Assembly (NCBI RefSeq): GCF_900104485.1
Contig: NZ_FMXQ01000002.1
Span: 620,001-684,000 of the forward strand
From: Bauldia litoralis
Lineage (GTDB): Bacteria > Pseudomonadota > Alphaproteobacteria > Rhizobiales > Kaistiaceae
Direction: 5' to 3'
Length of the DNA: 64,000 nt
The notes below the pieces were generated by a model. The model saw only the letters and a list, made by a program, of their open reading frames with translations. It was not told the DNA's origin and made no database searches. Positions within the stretch are counted from its first letter, which is position 1, and the number at the start of each line of letters is the position of its first letter. Below are positions 52,580 to 61,137 of the stretch, in pieces. The position numbers were made by a program, and so were the translations under genes.

Positions 52580-53874
52580 GCATCGGCGCAGCGAATGACG
52601 GGCTCGCATCCGGCGAGTTGGACTGGGCCTTCGGCCGCCGGATCGCCGACTGGACCATCGCGGTCGTCGTCTTCCTCGGCGCCTTCGTCATCGCCGAGCC
52701 AGCGCCCTATGAACTCCTGCTGGCGCCGGTCATCGTCGTCTGGGCGCTCTTCGGCCTCAAGCTCAACCGCCACATCCTGCCGCTGATCGTCCTGCTCGGC
52801 ATCTATTCGGCCGGCGGCTTCCTGGCGCTGACCCAGTTGCCGGACCCGGCCTCACAGCTCATCTACGTCGTCGTCACTTTCTTTCTGGCGCTGTCCGCCA
52901 TCTTCTTTGCCGCCGTCGTTTCGGAGGCGCCGGAAAGGCGATGCCGGATCATCGCCAACGCCTACATCGCCGCAGCAACCGTCACCGCCCTGCTCGGCAT
53001 CGTCGGCTACTTTCACCTCGTTCCCGGCAGCGATCTATTCCTGCTCTACGATCGGGCCAAGGGAACCTTCCAGGATCCCAACGTCTTCGCGCCCTTCCTG
53101 GTGCTGCCGATCATCCTGCTCTATCGCGATATCCTGACGACACCGCTCCACCGCTCCTTCTGGAAGGCGGCCATCCTGCTGGTGCTCCTCTTCGCGATCT
53201 TCCTCGCCTTCTCCCGCGCGGCATGGGGAATGACCGTCTTCGCCGGGCTGGCGATCACCGCGATCGGCTACATCACCAGCCCGCGCGGATTGCCCCGCCT
53301 TCGCATCGTCTCGCTGTTCGGCATCGGCATTCTCATCGTCGCGCTGATGGTCGCGGTGGCGCTGACCATCCCGCAGGTCAACGACCTCTTCGCCGACCGC
53401 GGCACGTCGCTGCTCGAGGACTACGACGCCGGACCGGACGGTCGTTTCGGACGCCACCTCCAGGGCTTCTACCTCGTGCTCGAACGTCCGCTGGGACTGG
53501 GACCCTTCGTCTTCGCCGACCTGCTCGGCGGCGACGAGCACAACATGTGGCTGAAGGGCTTCACCACCTACGGCTGGATCGGCGGCTTCGCCTATATCGC
53601 GCTGGCGATCTGGACGCTGGTTGCCGCGACGCCGCTATTGTTCAAGCCGCGCCCCTGGCAGTCCTTCGTCCAGTGCGTCTATGTCGTTTTCGTCGGCCAC
53701 CTGCTGATCCACAACGTGATCGACAATGACCACTGGCGGCACGTCTTCCTGCTCTATGGATTGCTGTGGGGCGCGATCGCCGCCGAAAAACTCCACCGCC
53801 GTGCCGACCGCCAGCGGATGGCGACAGCGGTTCAGCCGCCCCTCATCGAATACGCGGCGCCACGACCCGGCTAG
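52576..53874 (+). CDS. O-antigen ligase/polymerase-like membrane protein (Wzy type)
   Basis: 432-aa protein with about eleven hydrophobic helices and a larger periplasmic loop near residues 270-320 that contains the Wzy_C-type region (DAGPDGRFGRHLQGFYLVLE, then RPLGLGPF). It likely polymerises exopolysaccharide repeats or ligates them. The start is a TTG overlapping the upstream stop (TTGA), so it depends on translational coupling. It ends four bases into the convergent regulator gene. No Wzx flippase or export lipoprotein is in the window. Confidence 0.8.
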   Translation: MSIGAANDGLASGELDWAFGRRIADWTIAVVVFLGAFVIAEPAPYELLLAPVIVVWALFGLKLNRHILPLIVLLGIYSAGGFLALTQLPDPASQLIYVVVTFFLALSAIFFAAVVSEAPERRCRIIANAYIAAATVTALLGIVGYFHLVPGSDLFLLYDRAKGTFQDPNVFAPFLVLPIILLYRDILTTPLHRSFWKAAILLVLLFAIFLAFSRAAWGMTVFAGLAITAIGYITSPRGLPRLRIVSLFGIGILIVALMVAVALTIPQVNDLFADRGTSLLEDYDAGPDGRFGRHLQGFYLVLERPLGLGPFVFADLLGGDEHNMWLKGFTTYGWIGGFAYIALAIWTLVAATPLLFKPRPWQSFVQCVYVVFVGHLLIHNVIDNDHWRHVFLLYGLLWGAIAAEKLHRRADRQRMATAVQPPLIEYAAPRPG

Positions 53875-54209
53875 CCGCCCGATCCCCGACCCACCTTCTT
53901 GGCTTCGCCGACCGGCTGGCAATAGGCCGCCTGCAGCGCCTCGATGACATGCAGAACCTCCGGTCGGGCAATCCGGTAATAGACGCTCGTCCCCTCCCGG
54001 CGCGATTCGACCAGTCCGTCGGCACGCAGCCGCATCAACTGCTGCGACATCGGCACCTGGTCGATCCCCCCCAGTTCGCAGCGTAGATCGGCAACCGTCT
54101 TTTCCTCCGTGCCCAAGGCGCAAAGCGCCAGCAAACGCTGGGGATGCGACAGGCTGCGCATCAGGTCTGCGGCATTCTCCGCCGCCGGGATCATGTCTTT
54201 TACATTCAT
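53871..54209 (-). CDS. bigR: ArsR-family persulfide-sensing regulator (BigR/SqrR type)
   Basis: 112-aa winged-helix repressor. The recognition region is VPMSQQLMRLRADGLVESRR. C30 (LLALCALG) and C97 (AAYCQPV) are 67 residues apart, the same pattern as the redox pair that forms a tetrasulfide in SqrR/BigR; C44 is extra. The ATG at 54209 places these correctly. Divergent from the sulfide:quinone oxidoreductase operon, it should repress that operon until persulfides accumulate. Metal-sensing ArsR proteins lack this Cys spacing. Confidence 0.85.
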   Translation of the reverse strand: MNVKDMIPAAENAADLMRSLSHPQRLLALCALGTEEKTVADLRCELGGIDQVPMSQQLMRLRADGLVESRREGTSVYYRIARPEVLHVIEALQAAYCQPVGEAKKVGRGSGG

Positions 54210-54219
54210 GTTCTTGAAA
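54204..54219. promoter_or_regulatory. Possible BigR/SqrR operator
   Basis: ATTC (54204-54207), eight bases, GAAA (54216-54219) is one base from the ATTC-N8-GAAT pattern I recall for SqrR. It overlaps the regulator's own start codon, and another GAAT is at 54231-54234. Autoregulation and control of the divergent operon are plausible. Confidence 0.4.
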
Positions 54220-54316
54220 TTAGTATCTTTGAATGTTACCTGCAAGTCACCGGACGATACGACGCCGATTTGACGGTGCGCAATGCATCCCGGCACGGAT
54301 CGCGCGAATGAGGGAA

Positions 54317-54337
54317 AGAAGGAGCATCGCTCCTTCT
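54317..54337 (+). promoter_or_regulatory. Leader hairpin of the sulfide:quinone oxidoreductase mRNA
   Basis: AGAAGGAGC (54317-54325) pairs perfectly with GCTCCTTCT (54329-54337) over a three-base loop. The stem hides an AAGGAG that could otherwise look like a ribosome site; the real GGGAGG lies just downstream before the ATG at 54359. Confidence 0.5.
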
Positions 54338-54358
54338 GCAGCGGAAAGGGAGGATGTC

Positions 54359-55651
54359 ATGTCACGCATCGTGGTTCTCGGCGCCGGCTTGGGCGGTGTC
54401 ATCATGGCCTACGAGATGAAGGAAAAGCTGGGCGCCGGCGACGAACTCACCGTCGTCAATCTCGGCAGCACCTACTCCTTCGTCCCCTCGAACCCGTGGG
54501 TCGCCGTCGGCTGGCGCGACCGCAAGGACATCTCCGTCGACCTGACCTCCGTCTTCGACAAGCGCGGCATCAAGCTGCGCCCCGAGGGCGCGAAGCGGGT
54601 CCACCCGGGCGAAAACCGGATCGAACTCAACGACGGCTCGTCGCTCGACTACGATTACCTGATCATCGCCACCGGCCCTGACCTGGCCTTCGACGAGATC
54701 GAGGGCCTCGGACCGGACGCCAACACCCAGTCGGTCTGCCAGATCGACCATGCCGAAAGGGCCAAGACCGCCTTCGACGCGCTGGTCAGGAAGCCGGGCC
54801 CCGTCGTCATCGGCGCGGTTCAGGGCGCCTCGTGCTTCGGCCCGGCTTACGAATTCGCCTTCATCCTCGAGACCGCCCTGCGCCGCGCCAAGATCCGCGA
54901 CCAGGTGCCGATGACCTTCGTCACCCCGGAGCCCTATGTCGGCCACCTCGGCCTCGACGGCGTCGGCGACACCAAGGGCCTGCTCGAAAGCGCCATGCGC
55001 GAGCGCCACATCAAGTGGATCACCAACGCCAGGGTCGACAAGGTCGAGGCCGGTACGATGTTCGTCGAGGAAGTCGACGAGAGCGGCGCCACCAAGACCC
55101 GGCACGAGCTGCCCTTCGCCTATTCGATGATGCTGCCGGCTTTCCGCGGCGTCGCTGCCGTTGCCGGCATCGAGGGCCTGACCAACCCGCGCGGCTTCAT
55201 CACCATCGACAAGTATCAGCGCAACGCCGCCTTCCCGAATGTCTTCGGCATCGGCGTCGGTGTCGCCATACCCCCGGTCGGCAAGACGCCGCTGCCGGTC
55301 GGCGTACCGAAGACCGGTTTCATGATCGAGTCGATGGTCACCGCCACCGCGCTCAATATCGCCGCCCTCATGCACGGCGAGGAACCGAGCGCCGTCGCGA
55401 CATGGAACGCCGTCTGCCTCGCCGATTTCGGCGACGAGGGCATTGCCTTCGTCGCCCAGCCCCAGATTCCGCCGCGCAACGTCAACTGGTCGTCGTCGGG
55501 CAAGTGGGTCCACACCGCCAAGATCGGCTTCGAAAAGTACTTCCTGCGCAAGGTCCGCCAGGGCAAGGCCGACACCTTCTACGAAAACCTCGTTCTCGAC
55601 GTCCTCGGCATCAAGAAGCTGAAGGAGCTTCGCACCGAGCCGGCCGAATAA
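54359..55651 (+). CDS. sqr: Sulfide:quinone oxidoreductase
   Basis: 430-aa FAD enzyme at the membrane surface that oxidises sulfide to polysulfide and passes electrons to quinone. The FAD loop is VVLGAGLGGVIMAYEM (5-20). Cysteines C127, C159 (VQGASCFGPAYEF) and C353 (NAVCLADFGDEG) match the three-cysteine spacing of the Acidithiobacillus enzyme (128, 160, 356). The ATG at 54359 follows GGGAGG; upstream open codons belong to the leader. It is the first gene of the regulated operon with DUF2892, a membrane-fusion protein and an RND pump. Confidence 0.9.
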   Translation: MSRIVVLGAGLGGVIMAYEMKEKLGAGDELTVVNLGSTYSFVPSNPWVAVGWRDRKDISVDLTSVFDKRGIKLRPEGAKRVHPGENRIELNDGSSLDYDYLIIATGPDLAFDEIEGLGPDANTQSVCQIDHAERAKTAFDALVRKPGPVVIGAVQGASCFGPAYEFAFILETALRRAKIRDQVPMTFVTPEPYVGHLGLDGVGDTKGLLESAMRERHIKWITNARVDKVEAGTMFVEEVDESGATKTRHELPFAYSMMLPAFRGVAAVAGIEGLTNPRGFITIDKYQRNAAFPNVFGIGVGVAIPPVGKTPLPVGVPKTGFMIESMVTATALNIAALMHGEEPSAVATWNAVCLADFGDEGIAFVAQPQIPPRNVNWSSSGKWVHTAKIGFEKYFLRKVRQGKADTFYENLVLDVLGIKKLKELRTEPAE

Positions 55652-55676
55652 CCCGAACCCCAAAGGAAACGGAACA

Positions 55677-55880
55677 ATGAGCATCGAACGCGCTGTCATG
55701 GCTTTTGCCGGAGTGATGATCCTGGTGTCGCTGGCTCTCGGCTACACCGTGTCGCCCTACTGGTACCTCCTCACCGCCTTCGTCGGACTGAACCTCCTCC
55801 AGGCCTCCTTCACCCACTTCTGTCCGGCGGCGATGATCTTCCGCAAGCTCGGCCTGAAGCCCGGCTCGGCCTTCGGCTGA
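55677..55880 (+). CDS. DUF2892 (YgaP-like) membrane protein
   Basis: 67-aa protein with two membrane helices and the DUF2892 signature NLLQASFTHFCPAAMIFRKL. DUF2892 proteins accompany sulfide and persulfide genes, often fused to rhodanese. The single Cys in FCP is conserved and could carry a persulfide. It lies 25 bases after sqr and 32 before the membrane-fusion gene, so it is in the same transcript. Confidence 0.88.
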   Translation: MSIERAVMAFAGVMILVSLALGYTVSPYWYLLTAFVGLNLLQASFTHFCPAAMIFRKLGLKPGSAFG

Positions 55881-55912
55881 CCCTGGCCATCCCGCCAACA
55901 GGAGCGCGTTTC

Positions 55913-56917
55913 ATGCACCGGACGAGATCGGCACTGATCGCCGCCGCCATCGCCCTGACGCCGGCCTCCGCCCTTGCGGCGGAGTTCGTCGTCGAGCCCG
56001 TCGTGGTCAACGAGACCAAGGCCGTCTTCGGCAAGGTCGAGAGCCGCGACGCGGTGCCCGCCCGCGCCCGGATTGGCGGCACGATCCGCGAGATCCGGGT
56101 CGACGAAGGCAGCGAGGTCGCGAAAGGCGACGAGATCGCCGTGATCGTCGACGACAAGATCGCCCTGCAACAGCAGGCGGCGGACGCCAAGATCCAGGCG
56201 CTGGTCTCGCAACTGAAGAACGCCGAGACCGATCTCGATCGCGCCGAGCAACTCCTGAAGAGCGGTTCGACCACCCAGAGCCGGGTCGACCAGGCGCGCA
56301 CCCAGGTCGACGTCCTCAACAACCAGCTGGCGGCCGCCGAGGCCGATCGGGCCGTCATCGCCGTGCAGGCGACCGAAGGCAGCGTCGCGGCGCCGGCGTC
56401 GGGCCGTGTCCTGCGGGTGCCGGTCACCCAGGGCTCCGTCGTCCTCCCCGGCGAGGAGATCGCCCTCGTCGCCGGCGGCGGCTATTTCCTCCGCCTCGCC
56501 CTCCCCGAGCGTCACGCCTCGGAGATCGAGGTTGGCGCTCCGGTCCTGGTCGGAAGCCGGCCGGCCGCATTGGACGCGCCGGCGACCGTCGAGACCGCCG
56601 CGACGGGCACGCTGGTCAAGGTCTATCCGCAGATCGAGGATGGCCGCGTGCTCGCGGATGTCGAGATCGAAGGCCTCGGCGACTTCTTCGTCGGCGAACG
56701 GACGCTGGTGTGGATCCCCGTCGGCAAGCGGTCGGTGCTGTCGGTCCCGACCGACGCGGTCACCACCCGCCACGGCGTCGACTATGTTCGGATCGCCACC
56801 GAGGCGGGCGAAATGGAAGTCGCCGTCATTCTCGGTTCGCCCTTCGAAGACGAGGGCGCCCCCCGCCTCGAAGTGCTGAGCGGACTGGAATCCGGTGACC
56901 GGGTCGTCCTGCCATGA
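55913..56917 (+). CDS. RND efflux periplasmic adaptor subunit
   Basis: 334-aa membrane-fusion protein. Signal peptide 1-23 (IAAAIALTPASALAAEF), a lipoyl half-motif, an alpha-helical hairpin (about 85-150, QQQAADAKIQALVSQLKNAE) and a beta-barrel region follow. It links the inner-membrane pump to an outer-membrane channel; no channel gene is here. The stop overlaps the pump gene by four bases (ATGA). Confidence 0.88.
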   Translation: MHRTRSALIAAAIALTPASALAAEFVVEPVVVNETKAVFGKVESRDAVPARARIGGTIREIRVDEGSEVAKGDEIAVIVDDKIALQQQAADAKIQALVSQLKNAETDLDRAEQLLKSGSTTQSRVDQARTQVDVLNNQLAAAEADRAVIAVQATEGSVAAPASGRVLRVPVTQGSVVLPGEEIALVAGGGYFLRLALPERHASEIEVGAPVLVGSRPAALDAPATVETAATGTLVKVYPQIEDGRVLADVEIEGLGDFFVGERTLVWIPVGKRSVLSVPTDAVTTRHGVDYVRIATEAGEMEVAVILGSPFEDEGAPRLEVLSGLESGDRVVLP

Positions 56918-59900
56918 ACCTCGGCATAGCCGGCCGGCTCACCGCGTCCTTCATCAGTTCCCCGCTGACGCCGCTCCTCCTGCTGGCGTCGCTGGCGCTC
57001 GGCATCATCGCCCTCGTTACGCTGCCGCGTGAGGAGGAGCCGCAGATATCGGTGCCGATGGTCGACATCCATGTCCGGGCCGACGGCCTGCGGGCCGAGG
57101 ATGCCGCCAAGCTGGTCACCGAACCGCTGGAGACCATCGTCAAGAGCATCGACGGCGTCGAGCATGTCTATTCCCAGACCACCGACGACCGCACGGTGGT
57201 CACCGCCCGCTTCCTGGTCGGCACCAGTTCCGATGCCGCCATTTTGCGCGTCCACGACAAGGTCCGCGCCAATATCGACCGCATCCCGGTCGGCATTCCC
57301 GAGCCGCTGATCGTCGGCCGCGGCATAGACGACGTGGCGATCGTCGTCGTCACCCTGACGCCGACGCTCGAAGCCGCCGGCCGCTGGGACGCCAACGGCC
57401 TGACCCGCCTGGCGCGCGAGCTGCAGATCGAGGTCTCGAAGCTCCCCGACATCGGCCTGACCTATATCGTCGGCGCGCAGCCGGAACAGATCCGCGTCGA
57501 GCCCGATCCCGAGCGCCTCTCCCTCTACGGGATCACCCTGCAGCAACTGACCGCCAAGGTGCAGGGCGCTAATCGCTCCTTCCTCGCCGCCGATGTCCGA
57601 GACGGCGGCCAGCAACTCGACCTCGTCGCCGGTGAAACGCTGCAGTCGATGCCTGAGATCGGCAACCTGCTCCTGACCGCCCGCGACGGCCGGCCGGTCT
57701 ATGTCCGCGATGTCGCCGATATCAGCCTCGTCACCGACGCAGCCGAGATGCGCGTCGCCGAGGTGCGCAAGGGTGACGCCGGGCTCGAGCGCATTCCCGC
57801 GGTTTCGCTCGCCATCGCCAAGCGCCCCGGCACCAACGCCGTCGTCATCGCCGAGGAGGTCGTCCATCGGCTGGAAGCCGTGAGTGGCCAGATCTTCCCC
57901 GAAGACATCGAGATGACGGTCACCCGGAACTACGGCGAGACCGCCGACGAGAAGGCCAACGAGCTTCTCTTCCACCTCGCCCTGGCCACCGTCTCGATCA
58001 TCATTTTGGTCGCGATCGCCATCGGCTGGCGCGAGGCGATCGTGGTTGCCGTGGTCATCCCGACCACGATCCTGCTGACCCTCTTCGCCGCCCGCATCAT
58101 GGGCTACACGCTGAACCGGGTCAGCCTCTTCGCCCTGATCTTCTCGATCGGCATCCTCGTCGACGACGCCATCGTCGTCATCGAGAATATCGCACGCCAC
58201 TGGGCGATGAACGACGACCGGTCACGGACCCGCGCCGCCATCGAGGCGGTGGCCGAGGTCGGCAACCCGACCATCGTCGCCACCCTCACGGTCGTCGTTG
58301 CCCTCCTGCCGATGCTCTTCGTCTCCGGCCTGATGGGCCCTTACATGAGCCCGATCCCGGCGATCGCCTCGGCGGCGATGCTGTTCTCGTTCTTCGTCGC
58401 GGTGATGCTCACGCCCTGGCTGATGGTGCGCTTCGGTCACGGCGGCGGCGAGGCCCACGGCCACGATCAGATCGGCCCCCTCGGCCGCGCCTATGTCGCC
58501 GTCGCCAGGCCGATCCTCAAGTCGCGGCTTCGCTCATGGGTCTTCCTCGCCATCGTCGGCGTGATGACCGTTGGCTCGCTTGCGCTGTTCTATACCCAGG
58601 ACGTCACGGTGAAGCTCCTCCCCTTCGACAACAAGACCGACCTGCAAGTCGTCGTCGATCTGCCGGAAGGCTCGTCCGTCGAGGATACCGACCGCGTCAT
58701 CCAGGACGCCGTCGCCCGGCTTGCCGACGTGCCCGAGGTCGTCTCCTTCCAGACCTATGCCGGCACCGCCGCGCCGTTCAACTTCAATGGTCTCGTTCGC
58801 CACTACTACCTGCGCGCCATGCCGTGGCAGGGCGACGCCCAGGTCAATCTCCTGCCCAAGGGCGAGCGCGACCGCAGCAGTCACGACGTTGCGCTCGACA
58901 TGCGCGAGCGCCTTGCCGGCCTCGACATGCCGGAGGGAACCTCGATCAAGGTTGTCGAGCCGCCGCCGGGGCCGCCCGTCCTGTCGACGCTGCTTGCCGA
59001 GATCTACGGACCGGACGCCGAGACCCGGCGCGCCGTCGCCGCCAAGGTCCGCGAGGCCTTCGAGAGCGTCCCCTTCATCGTTGACGTCGACGACTCCTAC
59101 GGCCGGCCGCCCGAACGACTGAAGATCGTCATCGACCAGGACAACCTCGAATATTACCGGGTCGAACAGGGCGACGTGTACCAGACCATCCAGTCCTTCT
59201 ATGGCGACGCCACAGTCGGCTATTCCCATCGCGGCGGCGAGCGCCAGCCGATCCCGATCACCATCGGACTGTCGAAGCAGAACCGCGTGCTCGACGAGAA
59301 GGCGCTGGCGACCCCGGTCCCGGCGAACGCCCTGCCCGGCGATCGCGGCATCGTCGAACTCGGCGATGTCGTCCATGTCGTCCGCACCGAAGCGTCCTAC
59401 CCGATCTTCCGCCACAACGGCCGCACCGCCGAAATGGTCACCGGCGAACTGGCCGGTGCCTTCGAGGCGCCGGTCTATGGCATGGTCGCGGTCGGTCGCG
59501 CCATCGACGAGGCCGACTGGGGCGACCTGCCCAAGCCGGTGATCTCGCTCCACGGCCAGCCCGACGACGAAGCCACGCCGACGCTACTTTGGGACGGTGA
59601 GTGGGAGGTCACCTGGGTCACCTTCCGCGACATGGGCGCCGCCTTCATGGTCGCGATCCTCGGCATCTACATCCTGGTGGTCGCCCAGTTCGGCTCGTTC
59701 AAGCTGCCGCTGGTGATCCTGACGCCGATCCCCCTCACCTTCATCGGCATCCTGATCGGCCACTGGCTGTTCGCCGCGCCATTCACCGCAACGTCGATGA
59801 TTGGCTTCATCGCCCTGGCCGGCATCATCGTCCGCAACTCGATCCTGCTGGTCGATTTCATCCGCCAGGCGCGGACGCCTGATCGCGATCTCCGCGGCGT

Positions 59901-60138
59901 GTTGCTCGAAGCGGGCGCCATCCGCTTCAAGCCGATCCTGCTCACCGCGCTGGCGGCGATGATTGGCGCCGCGGTCATCCTCGCCGACCCGATCTTCCAG
60001 GGCCTGGCGATCTCGCTGCTCTTCGGCCTCGCCTCCTCGACGGCGCTGACCATCCTGGTCATCCCGGCGATCTACTTCGCCCTGCGCGGCGGACCGAAGC
60101 ACGAGACAGCCAAGCCGGTCGAACCGACGGTCGCCTGA
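56914..60138 (+). CDS. RND efflux pump (HAE family)
   Basis: 1074-aa inner-membrane transporter, with twelve helices and two large periplasmic domains. The helix 4 proton relay reads SIGILVDDAIVVIENIARHW with adjacent Asp residues, typical of HAE-type drug or small-molecule pumps rather than heavy-metal exporters. PEEEPQISVPMV-like text (EEEPQISVPMVDI) is at the end of helix 1. Being in the persulfide-regulated operon, it may export a sulfur compound, but this is inference; sequence alone cannot give the substrate. Confidence 0.9.
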   Translation: MNLGIAGRLTASFISSPLTPLLLLASLALGIIALVTLPREEEPQISVPMVDIHVRADGLRAEDAAKLVTEPLETIVKSIDGVEHVYSQTTDDRTVVTARFLVGTSSDAAILRVHDKVRANIDRIPVGIPEPLIVGRGIDDVAIVVVTLTPTLEAAGRWDANGLTRLARELQIEVSKLPDIGLTYIVGAQPEQIRVEPDPERLSLYGITLQQLTAKVQGANRSFLAADVRDGGQQLDLVAGETLQSMPEIGNLLLTARDGRPVYVRDVADISLVTDAAEMRVAEVRKGDAGLERIPAVSLAIAKRPGTNAVVIAEEVVHRLEAVSGQIFPEDIEMTVTRNYGETADEKANELLFHLALATVSIIILVAIAIGWREAIVVAVVIPTTILLTLFAARIMGYTLNRVSLFALIFSIGILVDDAIVVIENIARHWAMNDDRSRTRAAIEAVAEVGNPTIVATLTVVVALLPMLFVSGLMGPYMSPIPAIASAAMLFSFFVAVMLTPWLMVRFGHGGGEAHGHDQIGPLGRAYVAVARPILKSRLRSWVFLAIVGVMTVGSLALFYTQDVTVKLLPFDNKTDLQVVVDLPEGSSVEDTDRVIQDAVARLADVPEVVSFQTYAGTAAPFNFNGLVRHYYLRAMPWQGDAQVNLLPKGERDRSSHDVALDMRERLAGLDMPEGTSIKVVEPPPGPPVLSTLLAEIYGPDAETRRAVAAKVREAFESVPFIVDVDDSYGRPPERLKIVIDQDNLEYYRVEQGDVYQTIQSFYGDATVGYSHRGGERQPIPITIGLSKQNRVLDEKALATPVPANALPGDRGIVELGDVVHVVRTEASYPIFRHNGRTAEMVTGELAGAFEAPVYGMVAVGRAIDEADWGDLPKPVISLHGQPDDEATPTLLWDGEWEVTWVTFRDMGAAFMVAILGIYILVVAQFGSFKLPLVILTPIPLTFIGILIGHWLFAAPFTATSMIGFIALAGIIVRNSILLVDFIRQARTPDRDLRGVLLEAGAIRFKPILLTALAAMIGAAVILADPIFQGLAISLLFGLASSTALTILVIPAIYFALRGGPKHETAKPVEPTVA

Positions 60139-60177
60139 CGTCCGGGCATCGGCGCCGGAATCGTCTATACTCGCTTG

Positions 60178-60831
60178 ATGACGATCCGCGCCTATGTCTT
60201 CGACGCCTATGGCACGCTCTTCGACGTCCACGCCGCCGTGCGCCGCCACGCCGGGGCGATCGGACCGCAGAGCCAGCGCCTGTCGGATATCTGGCGGACC
60301 AAGCAGCTCGAATACACCTGGGTCCGTTCGCTGATGGGCCGGTACCGGGACTTCTGGTCGCTGACCGAGGAGGCGCTGGATTTTGCCATCGCCGCCGCCG
60401 CGCCGGACGCCGCCAGCCTCAAGCCGGACCTGCTCGACGCCTATCGCGAACTCGAAGCCTACCCGGAGGTCCGCGGGGTCCTCACCCGGCTCAAGGCGTC
60501 CGCGAAGCTCGCCATCCTCTCGAACGGCTCGCCCGAGATGCTCGATACGGCGGTGGCGTCTGCCGGGATCGGCGATCTGCTCGACGAAATCATTTCGGTC
60601 GACGCGCTTCAGATCTACAAGACCGCGCCCAGTGTCTACGACCTCGTCGGCGAGCGGATGGGCGTGCCCCCGGAAGCCGTCTCGTTCCAGTCATCCAACC
60701 GCTGGGACATCGCCGGCGCCACTGCCTACGGCTTCCGGACGGTCTGGATCAACCGCACCGGCCAGCCGGATGAGTATCCCGACCTGCCGCCCGTCGCGGT
60801 GATGTCGTCCCTGGAGGGGCTGGGCGAGTAG
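60178..60831 (+). CDS. (S)-2-haloacid dehalogenase (type II HAD)
   Basis: 217-aa HAD-family hydrolase with the type II dehalogenase pattern: nucleophile D9 in FDAYGTLFD, R40-type arginine, SNGSPEML (catalytic Ser/Asn), K in QIYKTAPSVYDL, and SSNRWDIAGATAYGF with the SSN and Asp. It would replace the halogen of 2-haloalkanoates by hydroxyl with inversion. A TTG three bases earlier is also open. It follows the RND gene by 39 bases and is not clearly co-regulated. Confidence 0.88.
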   Translation: MTIRAYVFDAYGTLFDVHAAVRRHAGAIGPQSQRLSDIWRTKQLEYTWVRSLMGRYRDFWSLTEEALDFAIAAAAPDAASLKPDLLDAYRELEAYPEVRGVLTRLKASAKLAILSNGSPEMLDTAVASAGIGDLLDEIISVDALQIYKTAPSVYDLVGERMGVPPEAVSFQSSNRWDIAGATAYGFRTVWINRTGQPDEYPDLPPVAVMSSLEGLGE

Positions 60832-60850
60832 GCAAAGCGATCACGGTGGG

Positions 60851-60901
60851 CTGTGCGTCCTTCGAGGCTCGGTCGCCACTGCTCCCTCGCACCTCAGGAT
60901 G
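60851..60901 (-). repeat. Intergenic repeat, copy A (inverted)
   Basis: On the minus strand it starts CATCCTGAGGTGCGAG and ends CTCGAAGGACGCACAG, the same termini as copy B, with a longer, altered middle. Confidence 0.75.
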
Positions 60902-60994
60902 ACAAAGAAGCGGGGAGAAATTAGCAGGAACCAGGAAGAGCCCATCCCGAACGGCATTCGCCCCCCAGATCGATCGGGCCACCACCAACGTAGC

Positions 60995-61037
60995 CATCCT
61001 GAGGTGCGAGCAAAGCGAGCGTCGAAGGACGCACCGC
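60995..61037 (+). repeat. Intergenic repeat, copy B
   Basis: CATCCTGAGGTGCGAG, a short middle, then GTCGAAGGACGCACC. The GCGAG...CGAGC inner part can fold. The form resembles a repeat widespread in Hyphomicrobiales intergenic DNA. Confidence 0.75.
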
Positions 61038-61078
61038 CCACGACAACCACCGAGTGTTTAGAGAGCACCCAACCCCGC

Positions 61079-61124
61079 CATGCTGAGGTGCCCGGCAAAG
61101 CCGGGCCTCGAAGCACGCGCGGCC
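61079..61124 (+). repeat. Intergenic repeat, copy C
   Basis: CATGCTGAGGTGCCCGGC, AAA, GCCGGGCCTCGAAGCACG. The middle is a compensated hairpin (CCCGGC/GCCGGG), so sequence differs from copy B while the fold is kept. Confidence 0.75.
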
Positions 61125-61137
61125 GGTCGATCCGCCG

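Larger units (their letters stand above)
60832..61137. other. Intergenic region made mostly of dispersed repeat copies
   Basis: 306 bases between convergent genes with no supportable coding frame. It holds three related repeat copies, listed separately, joined by unrelated spacer sequence. Confidence 0.8.

Noticed and set aside
60832-61137. Insertion-sequence remnant
   Set aside because: No transposase fragment or target duplications; the pieces fit a short dispersed intergenic repeat instead.
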